Source: Skermanella stibiiresistens SB22
GTDB lineage: Bacteria; Pseudomonadota; Alphaproteobacteria; Azospirillales; Azospirillaceae
Assembly (NCBI RefSeq): GCF_000576635.1
Contig: NZ_AVFL01000001.1
Coordinates: 310,001 to 374,000 of the forward strand
Length of the DNA: 64,000 nt
Direction of reading: 5' to 3'
The position numbers and the translations under genes were made by a program. This document shows positions 16,016 to 25,040 of this stretch, piece by piece (positions within the stretch are counted from its first letter, which is position 1; each line of letters begins with the position of its first letter). Below the pieces are notes generated by a model. The model was not told the origin of the DNA. It did not search any database and worked only from the letters and a program-made list of their open reading frames with translations.

Positions 16016-16789
16016 TCAGCCCATCGCGAATTCGGTCTTGCGGTTGGCCCAGCCGGTGACGCGGCGCTCGATCAGCGAGAAGATCACGTAGAGGGCGATG
16101 CCCAGCCCCGCCAGGATGAACAGCCCGGCGAAGACCAGCGGGACGTTGAAGTTGGACGACGCGATCAGCATCATGTTGCCGATGCCCTTGTTGGACGCGA
16201 CCGTCTCGGAGATCACGGTGCCGACGAAGGACAGCGTCACCGCGACCTTGAGCGAGGCGAACAGGTAGGGCATCGCCCGGGGCAGGCCGATATTCAGCAG
16301 GATATCCCGCTTGGTCGCCTTCATCGTGCGCAGCACGTCCTCCAGCTCCGGCTCGGTCGTGGCGAGGCCGGTCGCCATGTTGACCACGACCGGGAACACC
16401 GAGATGATCATCGAGGTCAGGATCGCCGGCACCGTGCCGGACCCGAACCACAGCACGAAAATCGGCACCACCGCGACCTTGGGGATGGACGAGAAGCCCA
16501 CCAGCAGCGGGAAAGCGACGTTGTAGGCCAGCCGGGACGAACCGATCAGCATCCCGATCAGCACGCCCGCCGAGACACCCAGAGCGAATCCCACCAGCGT
16601 GGTGTAGAGCGTCTGGACCGCGTGCGGCATCAGCGCCGGCCAGCGGTCGACCAGCGTGAAGATGATCTGGGTCGGCCGGGGCAGGACGAACTCGCTGATG
16701 CCGAAGACGAGGCAGGCGATCTCCCAGACGATGAAGACGCCGACGATCAGGGCGGCGGAGGCGATTTTCTCGGTCTTGACGCTGGTCAT
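16016..16789 (-). CDS. ABC transporter permease (SsuC/TauC type)
   Basis: Inner-membrane permease of 257 residues with about six helices. The cytoplasmic EAA-like coupling loop is visible as ATTEPELEDVLRTMKATKRD followed by IGLPRAMPYLFA. The stop of the ATPase gene overlaps its ATG by one base (TGATG), so the two are translationally coupled. An in-frame GTG one codon upstream is less likely. It forms one importer with the ATPase and one or both binding proteins of this operon. Confidence 0.9.
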   Translation of the reverse strand: MTSVKTEKIASAALIVGVFIVWEIACLVFGISEFVLPRPTQIIFTLVDRWPALMPHAVQTLYTTLVGFALGVSAGVLIGMLIGSSRLAYNVAFPLLVGFSSIPKVAVVPIFVLWFGSGTVPAILTSMIISVFPVVVNMATGLATTEPELEDVLRTMKATKRDILLNIGLPRAMPYLFASLKVAVTLSFVGTVISETVASNKGIGNMMLIASSNFNVPLVFAGLFILAGLGIALYVIFSLIERRVTGWANRKTEFAMG

Positions 16790-17673
16790 CACGTCGCTCC
16801 CGCCGCGCCACGCGCTTCGACGATCAGCGTGCGCAGCTTGTGGGTCAGGTTGGTGAAACCGGGCTCGTAGGTGGTGTCGATCGTGCGCGGTCGGGCGAAC
16901 GCCACCGGTTCGTCCACCAGGATGCGGCCGGGCCTGGCGCTCATCACCACGATGCGGTTGGCGAGGAAGGCGCTTTCCCGCAGGTCATGGGTGACCAGCA
17001 GCACGGTCGGCTTGGTGTCGATCCACAAGGTCTGGAGGATGCCCCACAGCTCCTCGCGGGTGAACTGGTCCAGGGCGCCGAACGGCTCATCCAGCAACAG
17101 CAGGTTGGGATCGTGGATCAGCGCGCGGCACAGCGACGCCCGCTGCTGCATGCCGCCCGACAGCTGCCACGGGAACTTGGACCCGAAATCCTTCAGGCCG
17201 ACCTTGGCGAGCAGGGCTTCCGCCCGGTCGCGGTACTCGGTCTTCCGCTTCTGGCGCCAGTCCGCCCGGAACGGCTGGACGATCTTGAGCGGCAGCATGA
17301 CGTTGTCGCGGATGGTCAGCCAGGGCAGCAGAGTCGGGTTCTGGAAGGCCATGCCGATCCGCACGTCCTGGGCGCCGACCTCGCGGCCCGCAACGAAGAC
17401 ATTGCCGCTCGTGGCCTTCAGCAGGTCGCCGACCAGCTTGAGGATGGTGGACTTGCCGCAGCCGGAAGGGCCGACCAGGGCTATGAAATCACCCTCGCCG
17501 GCGCGCAGCGAGACCTCGGCCAGCGCCTGGGTCGCGGTCTCGCCCTTGCCATAGGAGACGGTGACCTTCTCCAACTCGATGAACAGCTTCCGCTGGGGCT
17601 CGGGAGGCGGCGGCGCCGGAGGAGCCGTTGGGATGGGCGCCACGCGGGCGAAGGGGACGGGGTTGGTCGTCAT
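16789..17673 (-). CDS. ABC transporter ATP-binding protein (SsuB/TauB type)
   Basis: Nucleotide-binding subunit of 294 residues. It has Walker A GPSGCGKST, Q-loop GMAFQNPTLLPWLTI, signature LSGGMQQR, Walker B LLLLDEPFGALD and switch His in LLVTHDL. An unusual proline-rich N-terminal extension (about 25 residues) precedes the domain. Its ATG overlaps the stop of the dihydroorotase-like gene by four bases. It energises the permease that follows. Confidence 0.93.
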   Translation of the reverse strand: MTTNPVPFARVAPIPTAPPAPPPPEPQRKLFIELEKVTVSYGKGETATQALAEVSLRAGEGDFIALVGPSGCGKSTILKLVGDLLKATSGNVFVAGREVGAQDVRIGMAFQNPTLLPWLTIRDNVMLPLKIVQPFRADWRQKRKTEYRDRAEALLAKVGLKDFGSKFPWQLSGGMQQRASLCRALIHDPNLLLLDEPFGALDQFTREELWGILQTLWIDTKPTVLLVTHDLRESAFLANRIVVMSARPGRILVDEPVAFARPRTIDTTYEPGFTNLTHKLRTLIVEARGAAGAT

Positions 17674-19151
17674 GCGGCCTCCTGGGTGGACGAGCCGGCT
17701 TGTCCCGATTTCCCGCCCGTGATCGCCGCCGTGGTCTCGTCGACATGGCGCGGCTCCGGCTTGGGCATCGCCTGGACCCGGGTAACCGACAGGCCCCAGC
17801 CGGTGGCCTCCTCGATCAGCTTTCGGTCACGCATCACGAAGCGGCCGCGCACCAGGGTGTGGACCGGGACTCCGACGACCTCGAAGCCCTCGAACGGCGT
17901 GATCTTGCCGCGCGAGTGCAGCGCCTCGGCCCGGATGGTCTCGCGTCGTCCCAGATCCACGATGGCGATGTCGGCGTCGGAGCCGGGGACCAGCGCGCCC
18001 TTGTGCGGGAACAGGCCGAACGCCTTGGCGGGAGCCGTCGAGGACAGGCGGACATAGTCGGTCAGCGACAGCGATCCGGCGTTCACCTGGGTCAGCATCA
18101 GCGCCATCTGGGTCTCGACGCCGGGGAAGCCGCAATCGGCGCGCCAGATGACCTCGCGGGTCTTCTCCTCGGGGTCGTGCGGCGCGTGGTCGGTCGCGAT
18201 CATGTCGATCGTGCCGTCCTTCAATCCTTCCCACAGCGCCCGCTGATGATGTTTCTCGCGGACCGGCGGGTTGACGCGGATGATCGGGCCCAGATCGGTG
18301 TAGGCGTTCTCGTCGAACAGCAGGTAGTGCGGGCAGGTCTCGCCGGTGATGTCGACGCCGCGCGCCTTGGCGTCGCGCAGCGGGCGCAGCTCGTCGCCCG
18401 ACGAGATGTGCAGGATGTGGATGCGGGCACCCGTCCATTCCGCCAGGACGGCGGCGCGGGAAACCGCCTCGGTCGCGACCACGGCCGGGCGCGACGCCAG
18501 ATGTGCCAGCGGGTCCGTGCGGCCGGCCTCCATCAGCTTCTTCTGACGAAGCGCCATGATCGACGCGGTCTCGGCGTGCAGCGAGATGCGCAGGCCATGG
18601 CGCGCGATGATCTCGAAGCCTTCCAGCATGGCGCCGGTGGACGGGGAGGGCAGGTTGCCAAACGTGTTGCCCATGAAGCATTTGAAGGCGGCGACCCCGC
18701 CCTCGATCAGGGCCTCCAACTGGTCCAGGTTGTCCTCGGCCAGCAGGCCGTAGAGGCCGAAATCGACATAGGCCTTCTCCGCCGCCTTCTGCTTCAGCCG
18801 CAACGCCTCGACGGTGGCGGTCGGCGGGTTGGTGTTGGGCATCTCGAACACCGTGGTCACGCCGCCCATCGCGGCCGCCGCCGTCCCGGTGCGCCAGTCC
18901 TCCTTATGGGTGTAGCCGGGCTCGCGGTAGTGGACATGCGCGTCGATGGCGCCGGGCAGCAGGTGCAGGCCGGTGGCGTCGAAGGTCTCGCGGGCCTCGG
19001 GCATCGTGTCGTCGGAGCCGACGGCGACGACCTTGCCGTCACGGATCGCCACGGCGCCCTTGAAGCTGGTCTGGTCGGTGACGATGGTGCCGCCCGTGAT
19101 GACGAGATCGACCGGCGAGGAGGCGGGGGTGGGGGTGCGGTTCGGTTCCAT
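17670..19151 (-). CDS. Dihydroorotase/allantoinase-like cyclic amidohydrolase
   Basis: Zinc-dependent cyclic amidase of 493 residues. Metal ligands and signature are visible: DAHVHYREPG (HxH), the lysine of FKCFMGN as candidate carbamylated Lys, ISLHAET, HILHISS, ETCPHYL and the catalytic Asp in DHAPHDPEE. REPG after HxH favours a dihydroorotase-type or hydantoinase-like enzyme. No pyrimidine-biosynthesis gene is near; the setting is a catabolic operon, so hydrolysis of a cyclic ureide intermediate is more likely than a role in pyrimidine synthesis. The C-terminal 40 residues are low-complexity. Confidence 0.85.
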   Translation of the reverse strand: MEPNRTPTPASSPVDLVITGGTIVTDQTSFKGAVAIRDGKVVAVGSDDTMPEARETFDATGLHLLPGAIDAHVHYREPGYTHKEDWRTGTAAAAMGGVTTVFEMPNTNPPTATVEALRLKQKAAEKAYVDFGLYGLLAEDNLDQLEALIEGGVAAFKCFMGNTFGNLPSPSTGAMLEGFEIIARHGLRISLHAETASIMALRQKKLMEAGRTDPLAHLASRPAVVATEAVSRAAVLAEWTGARIHILHISSGDELRPLRDAKARGVDITGETCPHYLLFDENAYTDLGPIIRVNPPVREKHHQRALWEGLKDGTIDMIATDHAPHDPEEKTREVIWRADCGFPGVETQMALMLTQVNAGSLSLTDYVRLSSTAPAKAFGLFPHKGALVPGSDADIAIVDLGRRETIRAEALHSRGKITPFEGFEVVGVPVHTLVRGRFVMRDRKLIEEATGWGLSVTRVQAMPKPEPRHVDETTAAITGGKSGQAGSSTQEAA

Positions 19152-19169
19152 GGTCTTGTTTCTTCTCGC

Positions 19170-19961
19170 TTAGAGGGATGCCCAGCCGCCATCGACCGGC
19201 AGATCGACGCCGGTGATCTGGCGGGCCGCGTCGCTGGCGAGGAAGAGGCAGGCCTGGGCCACGTCCTCCCCGGTGGAGACCCGTCTCAGGGCGTAATCGG
19301 CGGCGTGGCGCTCGGCCGCCTCGTCCTCGGTGATGCCGAGCCGGCGGGCCATCTCCGGCACCACCTTGCCGCGGAAGCGTGGCCCCTCGACCATGCCGGG
19401 CGCCACGCAGTTGACGTTGACGTTGTGGGGACCGGCCTCCAGCGCGAAGGACTTGGTGATGCCGCGCAGGCCCCATTTGGACGCTGAATAGGCCATCCGT
19501 CCGGCCCGGCCGCGCATGCCGAAGGTGCCCCCGACATTGACGATCTTGCCGTAACGCTGGCGGATCAGGGTCGGCATCACGGCGCTCATGGTGTTGAAGC
19601 AACCGGTCATGTTCAGCTCGACGATCTCGTCGAACTCGTCGCGCGTGGTCTCCCACCCGGTCTTGCCGACCGGGCCGGAGCCGCCCGCCACGTTGACCAG
19701 CACGTCGATCCGTCCGAAGGCGCCGACGGTGCGCTCGGCGGCGGCGGCGCATTGGACCTCGTCCGTGATGTCGCAGGCGATGACGATCGCCTCGACGCCC
19801 AGGGCGCGGGCCCGTTCGGCGACCGGCTCGATCGCGGCGGTGTCGCGCCCGATCAGCGCCAGCCGGCAGCCCTCGCCGGCGAAGGCCATGGTGACGGCCT
19901 CGCCCATTCCCTTGGCGGGACCCGTGATGATGACGGCGCGTCCCCGCAAACCGAGTTCCAT
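19170..19961 (-). CDS. Short-chain dehydrogenase/reductase
   Basis: Classical SDR of 263 residues. The nucleotide motif is a variant TGPAKGMG (TGxxxGxG, about 14-21), followed by NVAGG, the catalytic Ser region and YSASK (Tyr and Lys). It ends with the usual TGVDLPVDGGW block. It lies second in the ring-opening operon, 18 bases before the dihydroorotase-like gene. It probably oxidises or reduces a pathway intermediate; cofactor and substrate cannot be read from the sequence. Confidence 0.88.
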   Translation of the reverse strand: MELGLRGRAVIITGPAKGMGEAVTMAFAGEGCRLALIGRDTAAIEPVAERARALGVEAIVIACDITDEVQCAAAAERTVGAFGRIDVLVNVAGGSGPVGKTGWETTRDEFDEIVELNMTGCFNTMSAVMPTLIRQRYGKIVNVGGTFGMRGRAGRMAYSASKWGLRGITKSFALEAGPHNVNVNCVAPGMVEGPRFRGKVVPEMARRLGITEDEAAERHAADYALRRVSTGEDVAQACLFLASDAARQITGVDLPVDGGWASL

Positions 19962-19981
19962 GATGCTGGTTTCCGCGTTTC

Positions 19982-21022
19982 TCAGTTGACGACTTTGGTC
20001 GGGCGCTCGGATAGCGGCGGCAGATAGGCGTCGGTGAAGATGGTCGCGGCGTCCGGCGTCCGCTCCAGCCCGTTGGCCTTGACCACCATGTCGATCGCCC
20101 GCCTCAGGCGCTCGGGGTCGACGTCGCCCAGGCCGACCTTGGCGATCTCGGGATGGTTCATCTCCATCTTGAGGGTGGCGATGGTGCGCTCGATCTCGAC
20201 CTGCTTGTTCAGCAGCGGCTCGCGCTTCATCACGGCGTCCACCGAGCCGGCGGGATCGGCGATCATGTCCTTGGTGGCCTTGTTGATGGCGCGGACGAAG
20301 CCCTTGACCGCCTCGGGATTGGCCTTGGCGAAGGGCTTGGAGACGACGATCGCGTTGGAATACAGGTCCATCCCGTAGTCGCCGTAATTGATGAAGCGAA
20401 AGTCCTTGTCCGGGTTCATCCCGGCGCTCTTGGCGCTGAAGGCGATCGTGTTGACATAACCGAACACGCCGTCAACCTGGCCGCGCGTCAGCATCTGCTC
20501 ACGCAGGTTCGCCTGCATGTTGGTGATCTCGACCTTCGAGGCGTCGATCCCCGCCACCTGGGTGAAGGCCGGGAACAGCTTCAGCGCGCCGTCGTTGGCG
20601 GGGCCGCCCAGTGTCTTGCCCTCCAGGTCCTTGGCGGTCTTGATCGGGCTGTCGGACTTGACCGCGATGGTGAAGGGCGGCGTGTTGTACATCATGTAGA
20701 CGGTCAGCGGCGCCTCGTCCGGCGACTTGGAGGCCAATGTGATCAAGGCGTTGACGTCGCCGAAGCCGAACTCGTAGGCGCCGGTCGCGACCTTGGTGAT
20801 CGACGCCGCCGAACCCTCGCCCTGGTCGACCGTGACGTCCAACCCCTCGGCCTTGAAGTAGCCCTTGTCCTCGGCGATGAAGAACAGCGCCTGCGGTCCC
20901 TGGTACTTCCAGTTGAGAACCAGCTTTACCGGGGTTTGCGCCTGGGCGGCTCCGGCCATCGCGAAGGTCGCGGCCAAGGCCGCCGCGAAAACGATGGGCC
21001 ATCTGGCGAGGGTGTCACGCAT
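19982..21022 (-). CDS. NMT1/THI5-like ABC transporter substrate-binding protein (second copy)
   Basis: First gene of the nine-gene operon, 346 residues. It has a signal peptide cleaved near AAQAQ, then VKLVLNWKYQGPQALFFIAE, AEGLDVTVDQGEGSAASIT and EFGFGDVNALI. It is clearly paralogous to the protein at 14928-15986. Two binding proteins sharing one permease and ATPase would widen the substrate range. The 125 bases before it are shared with the divergent LysR gene. Confidence 0.88.
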   Translation of the reverse strand: MRDTLARWPIVFAAALAATFAMAGAAQAQTPVKLVLNWKYQGPQALFFIAEDKGYFKAEGLDVTVDQGEGSAASITKVATGAYEFGFGDVNALITLASKSPDEAPLTVYMMYNTPPFTIAVKSDSPIKTAKDLEGKTLGGPANDGALKLFPAFTQVAGIDASKVEITNMQANLREQMLTRGQVDGVFGYVNTIAFSAKSAGMNPDKDFRFINYGDYGMDLYSNAIVVSKPFAKANPEAVKGFVRAINKATKDMIADPAGSVDAVMKREPLLNKQVEIERTIATLKMEMNHPEIAKVGLGDVDPERLRRAIDMVVKANGLERTPDAATIFTDAYLPPLSERPTKVVN

Positions 21023-21147
21023 GGGCCTGTCTCTCCTGAAGAAGGATCCTGATCTGCCGGAGAGGCTAGGAGGCTTGGCGATTCACCTCAAACGCCGTTT
21101 TCTCGCTATGGTGATGCCGGAAAGTATACACACTAGGGAATGGCTCC

Positions 21148-22062
21148 ATGAGGCACATGCGGATTTGGCGCTATGTCGAGGAGGCGGCGCGGTTCGGCTC
21201 GCTCCGCAAGGCGGCCGAGCACTTGAACGTCACGCCGTCGGCGCTCCAGCGCCGCATCCAGGATGTCGAGGAGGATCTGGGCGCCGCGATCTTCGAACGC
21301 TCGGCCCACGGCATCCGGCTGACCGCCGCCGGGGAAAGCTTCATCCGCTGGGTTCGGACCCAGGCGGCCGACCTGGAGCGGGTCCGCTCCCATATCGAGG
21401 ACCTGTCGGGAATGAGGCGCGGCCATGTCCGGATCGCGTGCAGCCAAGCGCTGGTCAACTCCTTCCTGCCGAAGGAGATATCGGCGTTCCGCGCGCGCTT
21501 CCCGCTGGTCAGCTTCCAGATCACGGTGGTCGACCAGGGCTCTGCGATCCGGATGCTGCGCGACTTCGAGACCGACCTCGCGATCATCTTCAGCCCGCGC
21601 AAGGCGGCGGAATTCCAGCCGCTGGTGACCCTGGGGCAGCGGATCGTGGCGATCGTCGCAGCCGATCACCCGCTGGTGGGCAAGAGCGTCCTGCGCCTGC
21701 GCGATTGCGCCCAGTACCCGATCGCCTTGCCGGATGGCAGCTTCGGCACCCGCGCCATCCTGGACGACCTGCTGGCCGTCAGTTCGACCAAGCTCTCGGT
21801 CGAGCTTGAATCGAACTCGTTCGAGATGCTCCGGAACCTCGCCCGCTCGGGCGAGGTGGTGACGTTCCAGATCGAGATCGGCGCTCCGGTCGAGGAGACG
21901 GACCCGGGCCTCGCCGTGCTGCCGCTGAGCGACATCGACTTGGCCCATGGTCCGCTGGTCCTGGGGCAGCAGAGGGGCCGCACCCTGCCTGTCGCCACCG
22001 CCAAGTTCGCCGAACAGCTGGCCCGTCGGCTGGACGAGACGCGGCGGACCGTGCCGGCCTGA
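21148..22062 (+). CDS. LysR family transcriptional regulator
   Basis: 304 residues. The N-terminal winged helix-turn-helix (IWRYVEEAARFGSLRKAAEH, then VTPSALQRRIQDVEEDLGA) is followed by a two-lobed effector domain (about 90-295). It is divergent from the nine-gene operon, the standard setting for a pathway activator that responds to substrate or intermediate. GGCG, 12 bases, CGCC at 21077-21096 in the shared region is a weak candidate site. AGGGA precedes the chosen ATG at good spacing. An MFS gene ends 10 bases after its stop on the other strand. Confidence 0.9.
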   Translation: MRHMRIWRYVEEAARFGSLRKAAEHLNVTPSALQRRIQDVEEDLGAAIFERSAHGIRLTAAGESFIRWVRTQAADLERVRSHIEDLSGMRRGHVRIACSQALVNSFLPKEISAFRARFPLVSFQITVVDQGSAIRMLRDFETDLAIIFSPRKAAEFQPLVTLGQRIVAIVAADHPLVGKSVLRLRDCAQYPIALPDGSFGTRAILDDLLAVSSTKLSVELESNSFEMLRNLARSGEVVTFQIEIGAPVEETDPGLAVLPLSDIDLAHGPLVLGQQRGRTLPVATAKFAEQLARRLDETRRTVPA

Positions 22063-22071
22063 TTGCCGGGA

Positions 22072-23430
22072 TCAGCGGGATGCTGGACGGACCCGCTGGC
22101 CCGACGACGACTCCTGCGTCTCCAGCTTGTTGAACAGGAGCGAGGCCAGGGTGCAGACCGCTCCCGAGAGCAGGTAGACGCTGACCCACCCCAGCCCGAA
22201 GCGGCTGGAAAAGCCAAGCGCCACCAGCGGCGCGAAGCCGGCGCCGATCAGCCAGGACAGGTCCGACGTCAAGGCGGCCCCGGTGTAGCGGTACTGGCTG
22301 GAGAAGTTGGAGGTGACGGCGCCCGACGCTTGGCCGAACGACAGGCCCAGCAAGCCGAAGCCCAGCACGATGAATGCGGTCTGGCCGGTCGAGCCACCCC
22401 CCAGCAGCCACGGCGTCACCGCGCTGAACACGGCGATCAGCGCGGCGCAGATCGCCAGCAGGGGGCGGCGGCCGATGCGGTCGGCGATGATGCCCGACAT
22501 GACGATCGCGACGGCGCCGACCGCCGCCCCGGCGCACTGCACCAGCAGGAAGCCGCCGCTCGACCGGTCGGAGAACAGCGTCACCCAGCTCAGCGGGAAG
22601 ATCGTCACCAGATGGAACAGGGCGAAGCTGGCGAGCGGCACGAAGGCGCCGATCAGCACGAACCGCCCCTGGGCCGCGAACATGTCGGCGACGCTGACCG
22701 GCATCAGCTCGCGGGATTCAAGCTGCCGCACGAATTCGTCCGTGGCGACCAGCCGCAGCCGGGCGAACAATGCCACGACGTTGATCGTGAAGGCGACGTA
22801 GAAGGGATAGCGCCAGCCCCAGCCGAGGAAGTCCTCGGCCGTCAGGTTGATGACGAAATAGGCGAACAAGCCACTCGCCAGCAGGAAGCCCAGCGGGGCC
22901 CCCAATTGCGGCATCATGGCGTACCAGCCGCGGCGGCCGCGCGGCGCGTTCAACGACAGCAGCGAGGAGAGGCCGTCCCAGGCGCCGCCAAGCGCCAATC
23001 CCTGGCCGACGCGGCATACGCCCAGCAGGAAGATGCTGGCGGCGCCGATCTGGTCGTAGCCGGGCAGGAAACTGATCACCGCCGTGGAGAAACCCAGCAT
23101 CAGCATGGCCGCGGTCAGCTTGACGCCGCGCCCGTGCAGGCGGTCGACCGTCATGAAGATCATCGAGCCGATCGGCCTGGCGATGAACGCCAGCGAGAAG
23201 ACCATGAACGAATAAATGGTTCCCGTCAGCGGATCGACGAACGGGAAGAACAGGCTGGGGAAGACCAGGACCGAGCCGATGCCGTAGACGAAGAAGTCGA
23301 AGAACTCCGCCGTGCGCCCGATCACGACGCCGAGCGCGATCTCCTCGGGCGCGACTTTGTGGTCTGTCGACACCAGGCGAGCGTCTCGCTCGAGCGGTGC
23401 CGAGTTGGACACGCCGTTATTAACACTCAT
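22072..23430 (-). CDS. MFS transporter (metabolite:H+ symporter-like)
   Basis: Twelve-helix major facilitator of 452 residues from the chosen ATG (MSVNNGVSNS). The first helix region EFFDFFVYGIGSVLVFPSLF and the loop LADRIGRR-like ADRIGRRPLL fit the MHS branch that imports organic acids and osmolytes. It converges on the LysR gene and may belong to the same regulon. GAAGGAGGGA lies about 16 bases before the ATG, a little far. The cargo is not known. Confidence 0.85.
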   Translation of the reverse strand: MSVNNGVSNSAPLERDARLVSTDHKVAPEEIALGVVIGRTAEFFDFFVYGIGSVLVFPSLFFPFVDPLTGTIYSFMVFSLAFIARPIGSMIFMTVDRLHGRGVKLTAAMLMLGFSTAVISFLPGYDQIGAASIFLLGVCRVGQGLALGGAWDGLSSLLSLNAPRGRRGWYAMMPQLGAPLGFLLASGLFAYFVINLTAEDFLGWGWRYPFYVAFTINVVALFARLRLVATDEFVRQLESRELMPVSVADMFAAQGRFVLIGAFVPLASFALFHLVTIFPLSWVTLFSDRSSGGFLLVQCAGAAVGAVAIVMSGIIADRIGRRPLLAICAALIAVFSAVTPWLLGGGSTGQTAFIVLGFGLLGLSFGQASGAVTSNFSSQYRYTGAALTSDLSWLIGAGFAPLVALGFSSRFGLGWVSVYLLSGAVCTLASLLFNKLETQESSSGQRVRPASR

Positions 23431-23749
23431 GGAAACCGCTAAACTCCCTCCTTCGCCAGTGCGGAATGAATCTCGACGCTGGCCCAGCATACGCTAATAT
23501 GCTATCACGCCGTCGTCCTTCGTCAAAGGCGTCAAGGTCAAGCCTCGGGACGCCGATTGGGGACGCGAGAGGACAAGGCTTGGTTTCCCTGGTTCAACCG
23601 GTGGAAAATCGATCCCAGGCGGGAGTTTCCAGCGGATCCTTGACCGTCACCGCCCGTTGAAGCCGTTAAAAGCAAGGCTCGAGGTCTTCTCGCCGGACGA
23701 ATACCGAACGAAACGCAGTTGGAGCGCCGAGGTGCCCCTGGATAGCGGA
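23431..23749. promoter_or_regulatory. Shared upstream region of MFS gene and cyoABCD
   Basis: About 320 bases without a gene. It contains an 18-base palindrome AGCATACGCTAATATGCT at 23486-23503 that includes a TAATAT -10-like element and could be an operator. The frame of cyoA is open back to a TTG at 23657, but that stretch shows no family similarity. Confidence 0.4.
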
Positions 23750-24982
23750 ATGCGTCAAGGATTTAACAACCGAAACCCGGCCAACCGAGATTCAGCCGGG
23801 CGGCGATCAGCGGCTCCGCTCCGAGCGGTGGCGGCCCTGCTTCTGCCGATCCTGCTGAGCGGGTGCGGCACCGTGCTCATGAACCCGTCCGGCGACGTGG
23901 CGATACAGCAGCGCAACCTCATCATCATGTCCACGGTGCTGATGCTGCTGATCATCGTGCCCGTCATCGTGCTGACCCTGGTCTTCGCGCGGCGCTATCG
24001 CGCGGACAACAAGGACGCGGTGTACGACCCGGACTGGCACCACTCCACCCAATTGGAGGTGGTGATCTGGTCGGCCCCGCTGGCGATCATCATAGCGCTG
24101 GGTGCCATAACCTGGCTCGCCACCCACACGCTCGATCCCTACCGGCCGCTGACGCGGCTCGACGCCTCGCGGCCCTTGCCACCGGACGTCAAGCACCTGG
24201 ACATCCAGGTGGTGGCGCTCGATTGGAAATGGCTGTTCTTCTACCCGGAGCAGGGCATCGCGACCGTCAACGAACTGGTGGCGCCGGTGGATGTGCCGGT
24301 CTCGTTCAAGATCACGTCGGCGACCGTGATGAACTCCTTCTTCATTCCGGCGCTGGCGGGGCAGGTCTACGCCATGGCCGGGATGCAGACTCAGCTCCAC
24401 GCCGTGATCAACCGGGAAGGCGTCTACAACGGCTTCTCGGCCAACTACAGCGGCGCCGGCTTCTCGCGGATGAACTTCGCCTTCCACGGCATGTCCCAGC
24501 AGGGCTTCGACCAATGGGTCGCCAAGGTCAAGGAGGGCGGCAAGCCGCTCGACCGGGCCGGCTACCTGGAGCTTGAAAAGCCGAGCGAGCGGACACCCGT
24601 CCAGCACTTCGCGTCGGTCGAGAACGGGCTCTACGACGCCGTCCTCAACATGTGCGTGACGCCGGGCAAGATGTGCATGAGCGAGATGCACCACATCGAC
24701 GCCATGGGCGGAGCCGGCCTGGAAAGCCACGGGAACCGCGAGCGCCTGCAGTACGACAACCTCCGCATGCAGGAAGGTCATGAGGCTCCGGGCGCCACCT
24801 ATCCCGCGTCGGGCCGTGCGCCGCGCGACAACGATGTCCAGCCCGAAGGCATGAGCCCCAAGTCGAACGCGCCGGAGACCAACCAGCCCCAGCCCGGACC
24901 CGACGCGCATCAAGGCCACGCCATGCCGAACGCGCCCGATGGCTCGGCGCCCGCGCAGTTGAACAACAAGACCAACGAATAG
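23750..24982 (+). CDS. cyoA: Cytochrome bo3-type ubiquinol oxidase subunit II
   Basis: Membrane-anchored subunit II of the quinol oxidase, about 410 residues. A lipoprotein signal with lipobox LLSGC is followed by two membrane helices (around MSTVLMLLIIVPVIVLTLVF and VVIWSAPLAIIIALGAITWL) and the cupredoxin domain (VVALDWKWLFFYPEQGIATV). The CuA ligands of cytochrome c oxidases are absent, as expected for a quinol oxidase. A C-terminal tail of about 75 residues rich in Pro, Asn, Gln and Met extends past the E. coli length. The start is uncertain: ATG 23750 leaves a long basic n-region before the lipobox. Confidence 0.92.
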   Translation: MRQGFNNRNPANRDSAGRRSAAPLRAVAALLLPILLSGCGTVLMNPSGDVAIQQRNLIIMSTVLMLLIIVPVIVLTLVFARRYRADNKDAVYDPDWHHSTQLEVVIWSAPLAIIIALGAITWLATHTLDPYRPLTRLDASRPLPPDVKHLDIQVVALDWKWLFFYPEQGIATVNELVAPVDVPVSFKITSATVMNSFFIPALAGQVYAMAGMQTQLHAVINREGVYNGFSANYSGAGFSRMNFAFHGMSQQGFDQWVAKVKEGGKPLDRAGYLELEKPSERTPVQHFASVENGLYDAVLNMCVTPGKMCMSEMHHIDAMGGAGLESHGNRERLQYDNLRMQEGHEAPGATYPASGRAPRDNDVQPEGMSPKSNAPETNQPQPGPDAHQGHAMPNAPDGSAPAQLNNKTNE

Positions 24983-25040
24983 CGCCGGCGACGAATGGCC
25001 CGCCATTCCCGCCCCGCGATCCTCGGAACGAGTGGATTGA

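Noticed and set aside
17670-19151. Biosynthetic dihydroorotase pyrC
   Set aside because: Signature residues fit, but position inside an import and degradation operon argues against the pyrimidine-synthesis name.
21023-21147. Possible TPP riboswitch before the NMT1/THI5-like binding protein
   Set aside because: The family name invites the idea, but the conserved CTGAGA and ACCTGATC-type elements of the THI box are not seen in this 125-base region.
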